A program made the position numbers and the translations under genes. 64,000 bases of DNA from assembly GCF_033958435.1 (NCBI RefSeq), contig NC_134141.1, positions 101,287,001 to 101,351,000 on the forward strand. Direction: 5' to 3'. Below, piece by piece: positions 34,373 to 46,442 of this stretch. Under the pieces are notes generated by a model. The model was not told the origin of the DNA, did not search any database, and worked only from the letters and a program-made list of their open reading frames with translations. The DNA is from Carettochelys insculpta (Eukaryota > Chordata > Testudines > Carettochelyidae). Each line of letters opens with the position of its first letter. Position 1 is the stretch's first letter.

Positions 34373-35811
34373 ATGTTAGTTGAACGGAGATTCTCCTGAG
34401 TACATTAATGACAACTTAGAAAGACCCTTGGAGAAAAGCTTAATGATATCAAATGTTCCACAAGCATTGTGCTCCTGGGCCAAATCTTGATCTCTGTGCA
34501 GTTAATAAGACTTTGTCCCTGCCTTTAATTGAACCAAGATTTGGCACAATGGGAAGCATTTGGGGTGGCTTCACCCAACTCAGTGGAATGAAGAAATAGC
34601 TAGAAAATAAAACAAAACAAAACTCTTTTGCGTTTTTGAACAACTCCAAGGACTTTAGCAACAGAACTCTCTTACCTTTAACAAGAGTTCAGTAGCTGAA
34701 TAGACAGGATGGGGAAACAAATCCAGAATTGAGACAGAGGGCACTTGCAACATCTGCAGAATCCCCACTGCCACCATATGCTGGCAAAGTTTGGTGGGGC
34801 TGGAATTTTAAGAATGTTTTGAAGGAGCAGGGAATAAGGAAGGAGAGGTCTTGAAGCCACCTTCCCTTTAAAGATGCTTTTGACCAAAGTAGTCTTGACT
34901 TCAAGAACACTAACTGCCAAAATATGTTCCTGGCAGAAGATTCTTTACACACAGACACTTTCAAAACAGTCTTTTGCCAAAGAGAACATCCCACAATATA
35001 ACAGAACAACAATTTCAGTGCCTAATATCGTCAAAATTATAGCTAACCTCAGTACAGAAAACAAAATACCAAATCAGAGTGTCAGCAAACATGGACACAA
35101 CAAATGGAACAGACACATCACCCAATATAAATTCAAAAGACTTTGCAGATAGTTTAGTCCAAAGGAAAGCTGCAAGCACAGAATATTTGGCACCAATAAA
35201 AGATCTCCGTTAAGACTCAATGTGCACACATTCTGGTTTTCCAAAAGCAGGGTTTTCCCAAAGGAAAACCAGAGACAAAGAAGGGACGTGCATTTTGCCA
35301 CATGAATTGATTCTAACATTTGTACTGATGAGAAAAAAAAGACATTTTTGCAGCCTGAGAGCCAGCCAGTTTCTCTGCCTTGTGCATGACCAGCTGTTTC
35401 TGGAACTCTCTTCTATTTGGTTTCCATAGTTTGACATCCCTGGAGTTTTCTCGGTTAGGATTCTGTTTCTCCCTCCCACCATCCCCACTTTCCTCCTTCC
35501 CTTTGCCTTGCAGCTGCTCATTTTTCTGAGTTTTTTTATTCTTCCATCCCACCCTACGCTGACCAGCCCCATTCTCTGTAGGGACATTAGTACTAAGCAC
35601 TTTTTCTCTCCTTTGTGAAGGAAAACATTTTCTCTCGCGTACACAAAGACCTGTCCCCATTTGATGGCAGAAAGGTGTTAACTTTTTTCAAATTTTCTTA
35701 CAACTGCAGTCCATGGAAGTTTATTTTTTGTATTGCAGCTAGAAGGATCCACTGAGAACACATCTCTCTACATGCACAGTTACAAAATTAGACCTTCTTG
35801 AGCCACACGTT
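34373..35811. other. Unannotated intron sequence
   Basis: Several open frames of 70-145 codons on the minus strand (34689-35012, 35210-35660) lack family resemblance and overlap one another. No gene is supported. Confidence 0.45.
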
Positions 35812-35867
35812 GAACCTAATAAACCATTTTGCTAGTCTTTAAAGTGCTACTTGACTGCTTTTTGTTG
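35812..35867 (+). mobile_element. Penelope-like tail fragment
   Basis: Contains cctaataaaccattttgcta and agtgctacttgactgctttt, matching the last 55 bp of the tail at 32298-32353. Confidence 0.75.
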
Positions 35868-38800
35868 AACATTTATTTTACCTTCTGAACAGCAACGCTT
35901 CCTGTTATGTCTGTAAAAGCAGCTGTCAGCTTTCAGTAAGGGCAATTTTAAAAATCACAAATTATACTTCATAAGTAAATTAAGCTGTCCAAACATGATG
36001 TGCCAAAAGCTTTTGATCTCAATTAACTAATAGAGATATAAAGCTTTGCATGCAGTGCAAACCTAAGTGCAAAGCTTCATCTCATGTTTAGTTACAGGAA
36101 GCAGACATCTGAATCAACGGGTGGACAAAATCCAGATAGAAGCTGAAGACTACCTATGCTTGTCAGTCCCAGCATGAATGTGGCTCCATTTTTATTAGCA
36201 CAGCATGTTAGTGTTTCCATATCAAACACTAAATGAAACATACAGTATTAAATTAATTAATTATATATAAAACCAGAAAAATAAATAATATTTGCCCTTC
36301 CATTTAAGGTTATATAAGGACTCAAGAAATATAATTGTTCAGTGTTTAAAACACTGCAAATAATGCACTGGTGGAAAAACATGACTCCTCCAAGTTATTT
36401 AACTGTAATTTAGAGATGCTGTGCAAACTTTAAAAACAATACATATTTACTTCTAATGGGAAAAATATGAAAGGCATGAAATAAGAAGTAGGGATGGTAT
36501 TATAATTCAGGCACAGGGCAGGGAGTTGGAAGACTCAGGTTTATCTCTAACCCTGTCCTTTCTTTGTGACTGGTGAAGGTCACTAAATTTCCTTTATGGC
36601 TATGTCATCTGCAAAACGATGACAATACTTAGACATAAAAAGGGAGCACTGACCCTTAATTCAACTAACGTTTATAAAAGTAAATACTTTAAAAACTTCA
36701 GAGAGAAGGTAAATAGGTATTAATTTTCACTTGTACATATTTTTGCATGGGAAGTCCATGGCAGGTGAGAATTAATTAAATGTTTATTTAAGGTCCTTGA
36801 ATGGAAGAACATGCTATCATAAAGAATATCACTATTGCTGAGTTTAGACTTTATACTATTATTTGTACAAAACTGCACAGGTCTATTGTCTTACTTATTT
36901 AATACTGAGATTGGATTTCACTTCTCAATACTGCATATTACCTCATGTGAGCAGATCATAATGTTCATGCTGTTATCATTACTGAGGTTGTCTTTTGATC
37001 ATGGGACACTGGAAATTATTTTAAAGCAGTTGCTCTAACTAGAAGTATGTTGAGTGCAAATACATTCATATTCAACAAATGTAAAAAGTGTTTCAGAGAG
37101 GGAGATTTATCTGAAAGTTAAGGTGTTCATCTGAAAACAGCCTGCAACTTAATTATTAGTGGAATTAATCTGATGATAGCTGCTGAGCTGTACTTTAACA
37201 CATACCACAAAACAACTATGCCCCCCAGTAATAAAGACCACACCCTATCCACAGTAAAAAATTCTAATCTTTCAGATCGTAGGCCAAATAAATTATTCTC
37301 AACTCTCCAGCAGCAGTGAACTGCCAAGACTACTGCACTCCTCTGGAATCACACAGATCACAAACCCATGATAAAGCATTTGTTGTTGCGTAGTACTACC
37401 TGCCCTACTGAGGCTACAATGGTATTTATGTTCACGCTAGTGTGATTAGAGCTAGTGTGAGTATGAGTACATACACACGGGGAATCACCTGTGCTAGTAT
37501 ACAACAGGAGTGTAAGAGGAACTACCTAGAAGTGTAAGAATTACCTAGAGGAGTTCCCTCTCTCCTTACAAAATATTGGGAAACATCATACATCTCCTTC
37601 AGTGCAGGCAGAGGGCTTAAGGAGCTACTATAGTTTTTTTTTTTTTTTTTGTTTTTTTTTAAAGTAGGACTTCATCACTGCAAAGCAAAACTCTTCCCGA
37701 TATGTTAACTCTTATCTATCTAATCTGATGTGCAATACATGCAAATTCATAAAAGAATTGTTGATTACAGTACAGTATGTATTTTGTCACAGAAACCAAG
37801 TATCTTCTCTTTAAAACATCCATTTAAATACACTAACTAGGCTGGAAAAGAAAGGATTTTCTGCCAGATGCATGAAGTTATGCAGTGGATCATGTCCATC
37901 TTACGTGGAAGCATGTATCACACAGAGGAATCTAAAGACAGATACATGGCATCTAGAATATTTTCATTTTAATGGTTGGAAGGACATGTAAGCATTTTTA
38001 TTAGTCTGATGAGGCTGTTAATGTAAACTGGCACAGCTCCACTGATTAATCATTTACAATAACCGAGGATCTGGTCCATTGAGTCTAACAGATAAATTGT
38101 GATGAAATATAATGAACCATATTAGAGAAGTCTAGTCCACCCCAATCTATACTTATGCAGAACTTTAGAACTCACTTTTATATTTACATACGAATTTTCA
38201 CAGTGTGCCCTGCCACCTTTTTAATGTAATGGCAAATATACTAACAGATTTATTGAAACAAAAACAACTTAAGAAGGAGATTCATTCCAGGCTACTCTGC
38301 CAAGCCAAGATATTTCATGTTTGTTCCATTTCCCCAAGTCTTTTCTTACTTCATGCCACAATGGAGGAAAGTTTGCCTTTCAAAAGATTTGTTTTGCCAC
38401 AATATTTATTCCTAATTTTCCTCTTAAAAGGGTCAATTTAAAACAAATGCATTTTCTCATTGCAGTTTGTTTAAATATTGTGTATTTGTTTTAATTTATG
38501 AAGAGGTTTTCTGCTCACATTTCCAGTTTTTCATTTCTCCCTTGATAAGTTATGATGCCATGGAAGAAGTCAAGCTGGGGTAATATGCAGTGTGTTGACA
38601 AAAGCATATAAACTAAAAAAAAATGCTTTTGCGGTCTTATTTCAGTTTTAGTGCTACTTGTCCATGAAAAGGTTCAGCATTACAAACAGGCTTAAAATTT
38701 TTTCTAAGTGATGTTGGCCCATTATATTTTTTAAGTGAGGAGGCAAAAAGTATGGAAGGTAGGTATTTTTGAAAATCCCCTGGGATGTCTACCTGCTTCT

Positions 38801-40685
38801 TTAGACACCTAAATACCTTCAAAAATCTGACATTATACTACTACATCAATCGCACTCCATATAGTGACATATAATGTTGGTTATGTCCATCTTGACCTCT
38901 TCCTTTCCCTGTCTCATTAAACTAGTAACCCCTGATTTAGAGGAAGAGGTGCAAGTGTATCCACCTGTATTAGTCTGCGTGCTACGTATGAGAAAAAAAT
39001 GCAACACACAGGATGTACTCTCACAAGTGGAGTTTTGAGTAACAGACTGAATAGAGAGTACAACTCTTCTTTTTAAGTCACCCAGGACATTATAAAAGGA
39101 AGTAGCATGTATGCTGATGTTTTAAACAAAGTACTAAAGGCCAGACACTGTTCTAATATTTGTGCTGTCACTGGATCACAAAGGTGCCAAACTGACAACC
39201 TTGACTATGTTTTATGGCTAAACCGAGCCCAAGTACAGCAGAGAATAATGATACAGCCTTCTCAATAACACTCCTCCAGTGTGCTTCAAATCTCATTTGA
39301 GAACACTGACTAGAGTAATGGCCTTTAAAAACTTCTTGGATTGCTGACAGCATGCCTCTGAGTGCAACCCCATCCTATCTATTAAAGCCATGTTTTTATA
39401 TAACCCTATTTTAAATGCTAAACCTATAACTATTGTTTTCAATGAATCGCTTTTCTCACAACTTTTAAATTAAGACTAAAGCACATTTTTATGGAATACT
39501 TAATTACTGACGGTGCCTATCGCGCCTATTGCTTGCAAGGCATGCTCCAGGTACTCAAGAAAAATAGCCTTTGCCCCCATGATCTCGCAGTCTAAAAGGG
39601 ACAAATAAATAGGGGATAAGAGAAGGGAGGGGTGTGGAACCATAGTAGGTAATTAAGGCATGTCCTATGTTTGAATGAGCCTAAAATGAATTCATAAGAC
39701 TACACACTCATTCAGTCTCATGTCCTATTGCAGAATTATGTGTGAAGGGGAAAATACTTTCAAGTTCCTAGTTTAAAGTTATAATAATCAAACTGCACTT
39801 TGGAATGTAGCACTAACATTATTAGAGCAAGAAGCAACAGGCTGCCCAGGAAAGCCAACCACAGAAATGTTGCTGGCATTGGGACAGGAGTGTCTGAGTA
39901 ATGAGAGATGTGGGCTCCAGGTGGTGCTAATCACATGCTTATTCCATCAATGACACAGAGAGGCCTGAATTTGAGACAAGGGCAGGCAAACACAGGTGTG
40001 CCAGTCTTCTGCAGCTTAAGATGGGTTATCAAAAGAGGCCCGTTTAAAACCAGTGTTCTCTTGTGAGCTGTCTGCACATATTGACATTTTCATGGATTGC
40101 ACAGATTCTCCTCCTACGCTGAAGAGTGAACATTTGTGAAGCATGTTTGTGTAGCTCTGTCCCGAGAAGCTGATAGAAGGCTTTGGTGCCACTTAATTTG
40201 CCCTGGAAGACACCTACAGCACAGATAAGACATTGCCATAGAGAATTCAATCCCCAGGGCCAAAGTTACCTGATAAAACCACTGCTTCAAGACGCATTAG
40301 TGGTAGCACTAATGTCACTATCAGTAGTAATCCAGTAGAAAATATTACAGACTATGTGAGACTGACCATGTGCAGAGGGATCAGCACAAAGCACGTGTAC
40401 CACTAAGCCTTGAAATAGGGTCTACATCTCATTTTAGAGGTGCCTTGCCATCACGCTGGCCCTCTCCAAAAGCATCAGTTCCAGCCTTAGCTGTAGTGAA
40501 TTCTAACATCTTTCCCTCCAGTAGGCAAGGCTATGGAAGAAGGCATGAAGCAGGCAGATGTCTGAGGAACAAGGTTGCCAGATATTCAGTTTTTGACAGG
40601 AATGCCCAGTGAAAAAGGGACCTGGGGCCTTGACCAGCACAACTGACTGGGCTGCTAAAAGTCTGGCTGGCTGCAGCTCGTCATT
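35868..40685. other. Unannotated AT-rich intron sequence
   Basis: Nearly 5 kb of AT-rich sequence with T-rich runs (for example 37628-37662). No coding exon, RNA gene or clear transposon was recognised. Confidence 0.5.
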
Positions 40686-42110
40686 CTTTAAAAAGGGCTG
40701 TAGAGGTGATCCTGGTAATTACAGGCCACTAAGTCTAACATCACTACTGGGCAAATTAGTTGAAGCTATCATAAAGAACAGAACTGACAGACATAATAGA
40801 ATGTGACAGATATAATTTGTTGGGAGAAAAAGTCAAGATTTTTCTGTAAAGGAAATCATGCCTTGCTAATCTAGTAGAATTCTTTGAGGAAGGTCAACAA
40901 GCATATGTACAAGGGGGATACAGTGGATATAATGTACTTAGATTTCTAGAAAACCTTTGGCAAAGTCCCTCTCCAATGGCTCTTAAGTAAAATAAGCAGT
41001 CACGGGATAAGAGGGAAGGGTCTCTCATGGATTGTTAACTGTTTGAAAGAAAGGAAACAAAGGGTAGAAATAAAGGTTGGTTTTCTGAATGGAGAGGAGT
41101 AATTAGTGGTCTCCCACAGGGGTCTGTATTGGAACCAATCCCGCTCAACATATTTACACATTATCTGGAAAAGGGGGTAAACGTAAGATGGCAAAATCTG
41201 CAGATGACACTCAAGATAGTTACGTCCAAAACAAACTGCAAAGAGCTTCAAAAGGCTCTCACAAAACTAGGCGACAAAATGGCAGATGAATTTTAATATT
41301 GATAAATGCAAAGTAATGCCATACCAGAAAACATAATCCCAAACACGGGTACAAAATAATGGCGACTAAATTAGCTATTATTAACACTGAGGAGAGAGAT
41401 CTTGGACTCAGTGTGGACAGGCCTCTGAAAACATCCTCTCAGTATGCAGCAGCAATCAAAAAAGTAAATAATGTTAGGAATCATTAAGAAAGGGAAAGAG
41501 GAAAAAAACCAGAGATTTACCTCTACATAAATCTACGGTATACCCACATCTTGAATACTGCATACAGATGTGGTTTTCTCATCTCAAAAAGATATTTAGT
41601 TACTGAAAAAAGTTAAGAAAAGGGCAACAAATATTATTAGAGGTTTGGAACTGCTGCTTTAGGAGGAGAGATTTAAAAGACTAACTTTCCATTTTAGGAA
41701 AGAGGAGAGTATGTGGGAGCTATGACAGAGGTTTACGAAGTCATGACGTGGTGAGAAAGGGAATAAAGAAAAGTTAATTTACATGTTCACATAACACAAG
41801 AACTAGGGACCACTACATGAAATTAATAGGTAGCAGGTTTAAAACAACAAAAGGAAGTATTTCTTCACACAATGCAAAGTCAACCTGTGGAACTCCTGGG
41901 CAAGGGATGTTGTGAAGACCAGGGTTCAGGAAAGATCTAGGCAAATTCATAGAGGATTAGTTCATCAATGACTATTAGCCAAGATGGGCAGGAATGGTGT
42001 CCCTAGCCTTTGTCAGAAGCTGGGAACAGATGACAGAGGATGGATCATATGATAATTACCTGTTCTGTTCATTCCTCTGAGACACCTTGCATTGGCCACT
42101 GTTGGAAGAC
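40686..42110 (+). mobile_element. Old CR1 LINE 3' fragment
   Basis: Follows the same order as the reverse transcriptase half and 3' end of the intact CR1 at 44870-49528. It starts at the [12 protein letters not shown] segment and includes a LDF-KTF box, a GVPQGS-like box (tcccacaggggtctgtattg) and a gcagatgacac active site near 41200. It continues through caagaactaggg to the rattggccactg 3' region. Many stops and frameshifts, and no 3' octamer. About 5' two thirds of the element is missing. Confidence 0.88.
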
Positions 42111-42299
42111 AGGATAGTTCCAACCTTGCATTCTCCACTTTTCAGGAGACAGAGTGACAACAATAATGTGTTCTGCTGGCACATGCTGTCCTAAATGGTG
42201 TATGGGGGTCTGGAAGCAGCAGCAGGAGCTTACTTGAGGCAAGAGGAGGTTTGGGAAGCCACTGGCAGGAAGCTGAGGCTAGCAGGGGGACAGAACTGA

Positions 42300-42377
42300 T
42301 CATCCCTCGTCTGGCAAAATCCCTGGTCCAGGGCCCCTCAAGTCCCAAGGGTGCTGGATGAGGGAGGCTGAACCTGT
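42300..42377. mobile_element. Possible Tigger/mariner-like terminus
   Basis: The inverse reads tacaggttcagcctccctca, then tccagcacccttgggact. This resembles the CAGGTTGAGCCTCCCT-type ends of pogo/Tigger elements that insert at TA. The other end was not located. Confidence 0.4.
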
Positions 42378-42774
42378 ACTGGCTATTTGCAAAACATATG
42401 TAACATGGCATTGTAAATGCTAAAGAAGCTGGCGATAGCTACCTATTAAATAAACATACCTAAGCAAAAATAAACATTCATACTTATTTAACAGGCCTCA
42501 TAGTGACCAATTTTGTTAGTGTTGTTTGTTGGGATGTGGAATGGGGACACTACTGTTGAAGTCTTATTTGGTAGCCCATGTCTCAGACACCGCAGGATCA
42601 CACTGTGCAATGTGGGGGCCCCTGCTTCTCTGCATCTAGACCCCTCACCATCTGAGTTTCACCAGGATCCATTGCTCTCCCCATCCCAGCTACTTTAGGG
42701 CTCCACTGAGATTAGCCACTGGATGAAGAGTGGCTGCCTGAAGCTGAATCAGGAAAGAATCACAGTGACCTATA

Positions 42775-43560
42775 AAAACAAAAAAGCAGTCCAGTAGCAC
42801 TTTAAAGACTAACAAAATAATGTATTAGGTGATGAGCTTTCATGGGACAGACCCACTTCTTCAGATCACAGCCATACCAAAACAGACTCAACATTTAAGG
42901 CACAGAGAACCAAAAATAGTAGTCAAGGTTGAGAAATCAGAAAAAATTATCATTATAGTGTGCAAATCAGAGAGCAGAGGAGCAGGGAGGGAAGTCAAGA
43001 ATTAGATAAAGCAAAGTATGTAAAAGAGGCCTTATAATGAGCTAGAAAATTGCCATCCCAGTTCAAACCACATGTTAATGTGTCAAATTTGAATATAAAA
43101 CAGAGTTCAACAGCCTCTCTTTCCAAATAGTTGTTAAAAGTCCTTTTCAGTAAAACACAGACTTTCAGGTCATTAACAGAATGGCCCACTCCATTAAAGT
43201 GCTGGCTGACAGGTTTGTGAATCAGGAGTGTTTTTATGTCTGTTTTATGCTCATTAATTCTTTGTCTAAGAGAGTTTGAAATCTGTCCAATATAGAAAGC
43301 ATGTGGGCATTGTTGGCACATGATGGCATATATGATGTTAACTGAGGAACATGAGAATGTGCCCATGATTCTGTGAATAACCTGGTTAGGTCCAGTGATG
43401 ATCTCTCCAGAATAAATAGGTGGACAAAGTTGGCAACGGGCCTTGTTGCAAGGAAGAGTTCCAGGATTGGTATTCCTGTGGTATAGTGTGTGGTTGTGGG
43501 AGAGAATCCTCATAAGGTTGGGAGGTTGTCTGCAAGACAGATCAGGCCTGTCACCTAGGG
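42775..43560 (-). mobile_element. Penelope-like element, 3' end with coding remnant
   Basis: The 3' tail (42775-42990) is the same family as the inverted dimer at 31869-32353. It includes the CTGAAGA-stem-GAAA core near 42830-42860 and the tail cagtccagtagcactttaaa (inverse). Immediately upstream on the minus strand lies the GIY-YIG coding end. The element is truncated before the reverse transcriptase. Confidence 0.82.
42995..43560 (-). pseudogene. GIY-YIG endonuclease domain of a Penelope-like element (fragment)
   Basis: About 185 codons remain open. They run from the linker RQPPNLMRILSHN, through a cysteine-rich knuckle (NPGTLPCNKARCQLCPPI), to the nuclease core VNIIYAIMCQQCP, FYIGQISNSLRQRINEHK. 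The IYAI and FYIG strands and the following arginine are the GIY-YIG signature. In Penelope-like elements this nuclease nicks the target and primes the reverse transcriptase that precedes it. That reverse transcriptase part is absent here, so this is a dead fragment. The remaining frame is undamaged, suggesting moderate age. Confidence 0.8.
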
Positions 43561-44139
43561 CCTTCTGGAGTGTGATCTAGTGAGCAAAGGAAAGCAAAAA
43601 CTGGCTCACCCTTGCAACACTTCTGTAAGATGGGGGGGTAGACAAGTATTACCCTGGTGAGCGAATCAAGCTTAAAGTTCATCTATAGTTCCACAAGATG
43701 AGCAAAACGAAATGGGAATCACATGTCATGCTGAAACCCCATCACAGGCCGTGAAAGAGTGTGACAGAATGTGCCCTTATATATTCACATCATACAGGCT
43801 GTTGTAACTTTTTACACAGGATGCTTTGTGAGGTGTCATTTCAAAAGTCTAAGATGTGCGACATCATCAGTTGTTGTAGTACCCCTTTAAGGAATAACAA
43901 ACAGTATTTTTGGACTATCTAGGACAGAGCTGAACAGGTGTCAACATATATCTGGGATGGAGGGGAGTGCAGGAGGAGGAAGTTCTGCATTGGGAGAAAG
44001 CTGGTATAACCAAAGCTGGTGAAAACTAGTGTGTTGGTATCACCAGGCTGCAGCTACACAAACGTATCTGGAAGTGGCCTGCATGCTGCTAGCTGGTTGT
44101 GAGCAGTCCGGGTGATACCAGCCCACATTGATCAAGGGT
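43561..44139. other. Unannotated intron sequence
   Basis: No gene or repeat was recognised. Confidence 0.5.
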
Positions 44140-44215
44140 TTATTGTAGTTGAAAGCCTGTCTTTTTCAACAACAGACACTGGTCCAATAAAAGATATTAT
44201 CTCACCTACCTTGTG
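44140..44215 (+). mobile_element. Short interspersed repeat tail
   Basis: Contains caacagacactggtccaata then aaagatattatctcaccta. The same family occurs on the other strand at 60120-60235. The class (SINE or retroelement tail) is uncertain. Confidence 0.5.
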
Positions 44216-44219
44216 TCCC

Positions 44220-44869
44220 TAGACTGCAGTATTTTTCTTGTAAAGAGTGGAGATTTATTCAGTGCACAGTGGTAAACTAGCAAGAATTTATCTGAAGTTA
44301 TATTTCTTACTGAGAGTAACTTCTGATAGAAAAATTGAATCCAATATTCTCCTGTCCTCTGTGCTTTTCATCTCAAAAGAATAGACTATAGTTTTTGAAA
44401 GCATGAAAAAAGCAAGAGCTGCTGTTGGTTGTCTTGGCTGTAGAAATAATTTTTTTCTACACACAGGCAGATCACCTGCAAACTGTGGAATGAATAGGGA
44501 AGCTACAATTTCACTTGGCTGGCTGCCACCTCTCCACTTGAACGCAAGAAGACAAGCAAACCAGCATCCCCAACAATAAAGCCCATTAACAAAAAGCAGC
44601 AGTACATAGAAAAGCAAGCTAATTTCAATACATTTCACTTGCATTCCCTCAGGAAATATAAACGTAATACTTTGCACCACTATAGATTTTACAGCTGAGA
44701 ACCTCAAAATGGTTTGTGGAGATTAATCAAATTTTACGTAAGCACAGAGATCTAAACCGATCTTAGCAGAATCTTATCCAAGGCTGTTCTTGTGGATAGG
44801 GAATAAAATTGGATAGACATGGCTTGCAGTCCCATGTTAAGTAGGGAAATGAGAACTAATCACAAAACA
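44220..44869. other. Unannotated intron sequence left of the CR1
   Basis: A 139-codon minus-strand frame (44288-44707) has no recognised family. No gene is supported. Confidence 0.45.
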
Positions 44870-45408
44870 AGCTTTGCGACCGGGTGCTGGCAAACAGGGT
44901 GTGTGCTAACAGGAGGGAGTTTGGAGAGGCTCTCCTGGAGGAGGAGAAGGAAGGAGCAAACTAAAGCACCTTGGGGTAAGTGGCTGCTTATATTTGGAGG
45001 TTTTGGGCTTGTGTGTTTGTTTGGAGTTTGGAGTTTGTTTGTTTGGAGTGCTGAGCTGAGTGTGTGTGTTTGTTTGTTTGAAAGGCCGTGTGCTCAGGCA
45101 GGCAGGCAGGCAGTTGGAAGCTGATTAGGTTTGAATTGAAACACCGTGTGCTGATTGGCTGAGCTGTAGGCAGAGGGAGGAGCTATCAGGGAGGCCGAGC
45201 ACTTAAACCCTGCTAGTAAGCGACCAGGGAGCTTTGCGACCGGGTGCTGGCAAACAGGGTGTGTGCTAACAGGAGGGAGTTTGGAGAGGGGAGTTGAGAG
45301 GGGGAGCTTGGAGGGAGCCAGTGACTTCTGTTGCCCTTAAACTAAATCCTTTATAACAACCTCTATCTGAAACATTTAATTAACCCTCATATATAACTAG
45401 AGTAGGAA
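44870..45408 (+). promoter_or_regulatory. CR1 5' leader with tandem repeat, probable internal promoter
   Basis: The 60-bp block agctttgcgaccgggtgctg through gggagtttggagagg occurs at 44870-44929 and again at 45230-45289, exactly 360 bp apart. The element therefore starts with one full leader unit plus the start of a second. Monomer arrays at LINE 5' ends are known promoters in mouse L1. Promoter function here is inferred. Confidence 0.6.
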
Positions 45409-46332
45409 ATGGAGGCAGAAGCCCAGCAGCAGAGTGGGGGCTATCCTGTTTATTGTGTCGAGTGCAGTATGTATGACTACCTACCCTGTGGGCGGGTGGC
45501 GTATGTGTGCGCTCGATGCAAGGAGCTCCTGGCCCTCAGAGACCGAGTGCGTGCTTTGGAGGCCAGGGTGGCTGAACTGGAGGAGCTAAGGAAGGCAGAG
45601 GTGTTTGTGGATGAGACTTTCCGGGACATAGTAGGGCTGTCCCACCTCCAATCTGACAGTCCTGAGGCTGTTACGGAGGATGAAAGGCTCAGGGAAGGAG
45701 AGCAGTCAAGGGGAGCAGAGGGAAACCATCCCGTAGTTGGGACCCTCCTTCCAGAGGGTGATGTTGTATCCTCTCGTGCCGAGGATACTTCTCCGGGGGA
45801 GGGAGCGCCAGCTGTTAGGAAGAAGCAGGTTTTAGTAGTGGGGGATTCGATCATTAGAAATATAGATAGTTGGGTTTGTGATGACCGGGAGAACCGTATG
45901 GTGACTTGCCTGCCTGGTGCGAAGGTTGCGGATCTCTCGAGGCATCTAGACAGACTTATGGGCAGTGCTGGGGAGGAGCCGGTCGTCGTGGTACATGTTG
46001 GTACCAATGACATAGGGAAGGGTATAAGAGATGTTCTGGAGGCCAAATTTAGGTTACTAGGAAAGAGACTGAAATCCAGAACATCTTTGGTGGCATTCTC
46101 TGAAATGCTTCCAGTTCCACGCGCAGGGCCAGATAGACAGGCAGAACTTCAGAGTCTCAATGCGTGGATGAGACGATGGTGTAGGGAAGAGGGGTTTAGA
46201 TTTATTAGGAACTGGGGACACTTTTGGGGTAGGGGGAGCCTATACAGGAAGGATGGGCTCCACCTAAATCAAGGTGGATCCAGACTGCTGGCATTAAACA
46301 TTAAAAAGGACATAGAGCAGTTTTTAAACTAA
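45409..46332 (+). CDS. CR1 ORF1 protein with SGNH/GDSL esterase domain
   Basis: 307 residues. Residues 16-37 hold two CxxC pairs (CVEC and CARC), a zinc-finger-like motif. Residues about 40-62 form a short coiled coil ([18 protein letters not shown]), followed by an acidic linker. From about 135 comes an SGNH-hydrolase domain with the nucleophile in VVGDSIIRN (Ser147), block III in HVGTNDIG (196-203) and the Asp/His pair in DGLHLN (Asp282, His285), so the catalytic residues are present. In CR1 elements this protein is thought to bind the element RNA and possibly act on lipids. It is intact from the ATG that follows the leader. It ends FLN-TAA, directly on a slippery heptamer. Confidence 0.92.
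   Translation: MEAEAQQQSGGYPVYCVECSMYDYLPCGRVAYVCARCKELLALRDRVRALEARVAELEELRKAEVFVDETFRDIVGLSHLQSDSPEAVTEDERLREGEQSRGAEGNHPVVGTLLPEGDVVSSRAEDTSPGEGAPAVRKKQVLVVGDSIIRNIDSWVCDDRENRMVTCLPGAKVADLSRHLDRLMGSAGEEPVVVVHVGTNDIGKGIRDVLEAKFRLLGKRLKSRTSLVAFSEMLPVPRAGPDRQAELQSLNAWMRRWCREEGFRFIRNWGHFWGRGSLYRKDGLHLNQGGSRLLALNIKKDIEQFLN
46323..46329 (+). promoter_or_regulatory. Candidate -1 ribosomal frameshift site (T TTA AAC)
   Basis: The heptamer TTTAAAC lies in the ORF1 frame as T TTA AAC and is followed at once by the ORF1 stop TAA (46330-46332). Slipping back one base reads TTT AAA CTA AGA, and that frame stays open for 40 codons until it joins ORF2 at 46443. Downstream, CCGAT (46347-46351) pairs with ATCGG (46372-46376), and inside it GGTGC (46353-46357) pairs with GCACC (46364-46368), giving a hairpin. 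This starts 17 nt from the heptamer, longer than the usual 5-9 nt. A weaker pairing, AGGTG (46334-46338) with CACCT (46365-46369), starts closer. The function is inferred and untested. Confidence 0.6.
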
Positions 46333-46442
46333 GAGGTGGGGGAAAGCCGATTGGTGCAGGGGAGCACCTGGATCGGACGGAGACTTCTCTTACACGAGGC
46401 TCCATAGACAGGGATTCCCTAGAAGTTAGTCAGATAGGGAAC

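Noticed and set aside
35210..35660. Overlapping minus-strand frames of 115-144 codons
   Set aside because: They overlap in different frames, show no family resemblance and lack exon signals.
43740..43900. Possible LTR-like promoter sequence
   Set aside because: No paired copy, no terminal TG/CA with duplication, no primer-binding site.
44288..44707. 139-codon minus-strand frame
   Set aside because: Hydrophobic patches by chance composition; no recognised family or splice sites in phase.
45477..46046. 189-codon frame antisense to CR1 ORF1, and similar antisense frames across ORF2 and Harbinger
   Set aside because: Shadows of the real coding strand. The sense frames carry the conserved motifs.
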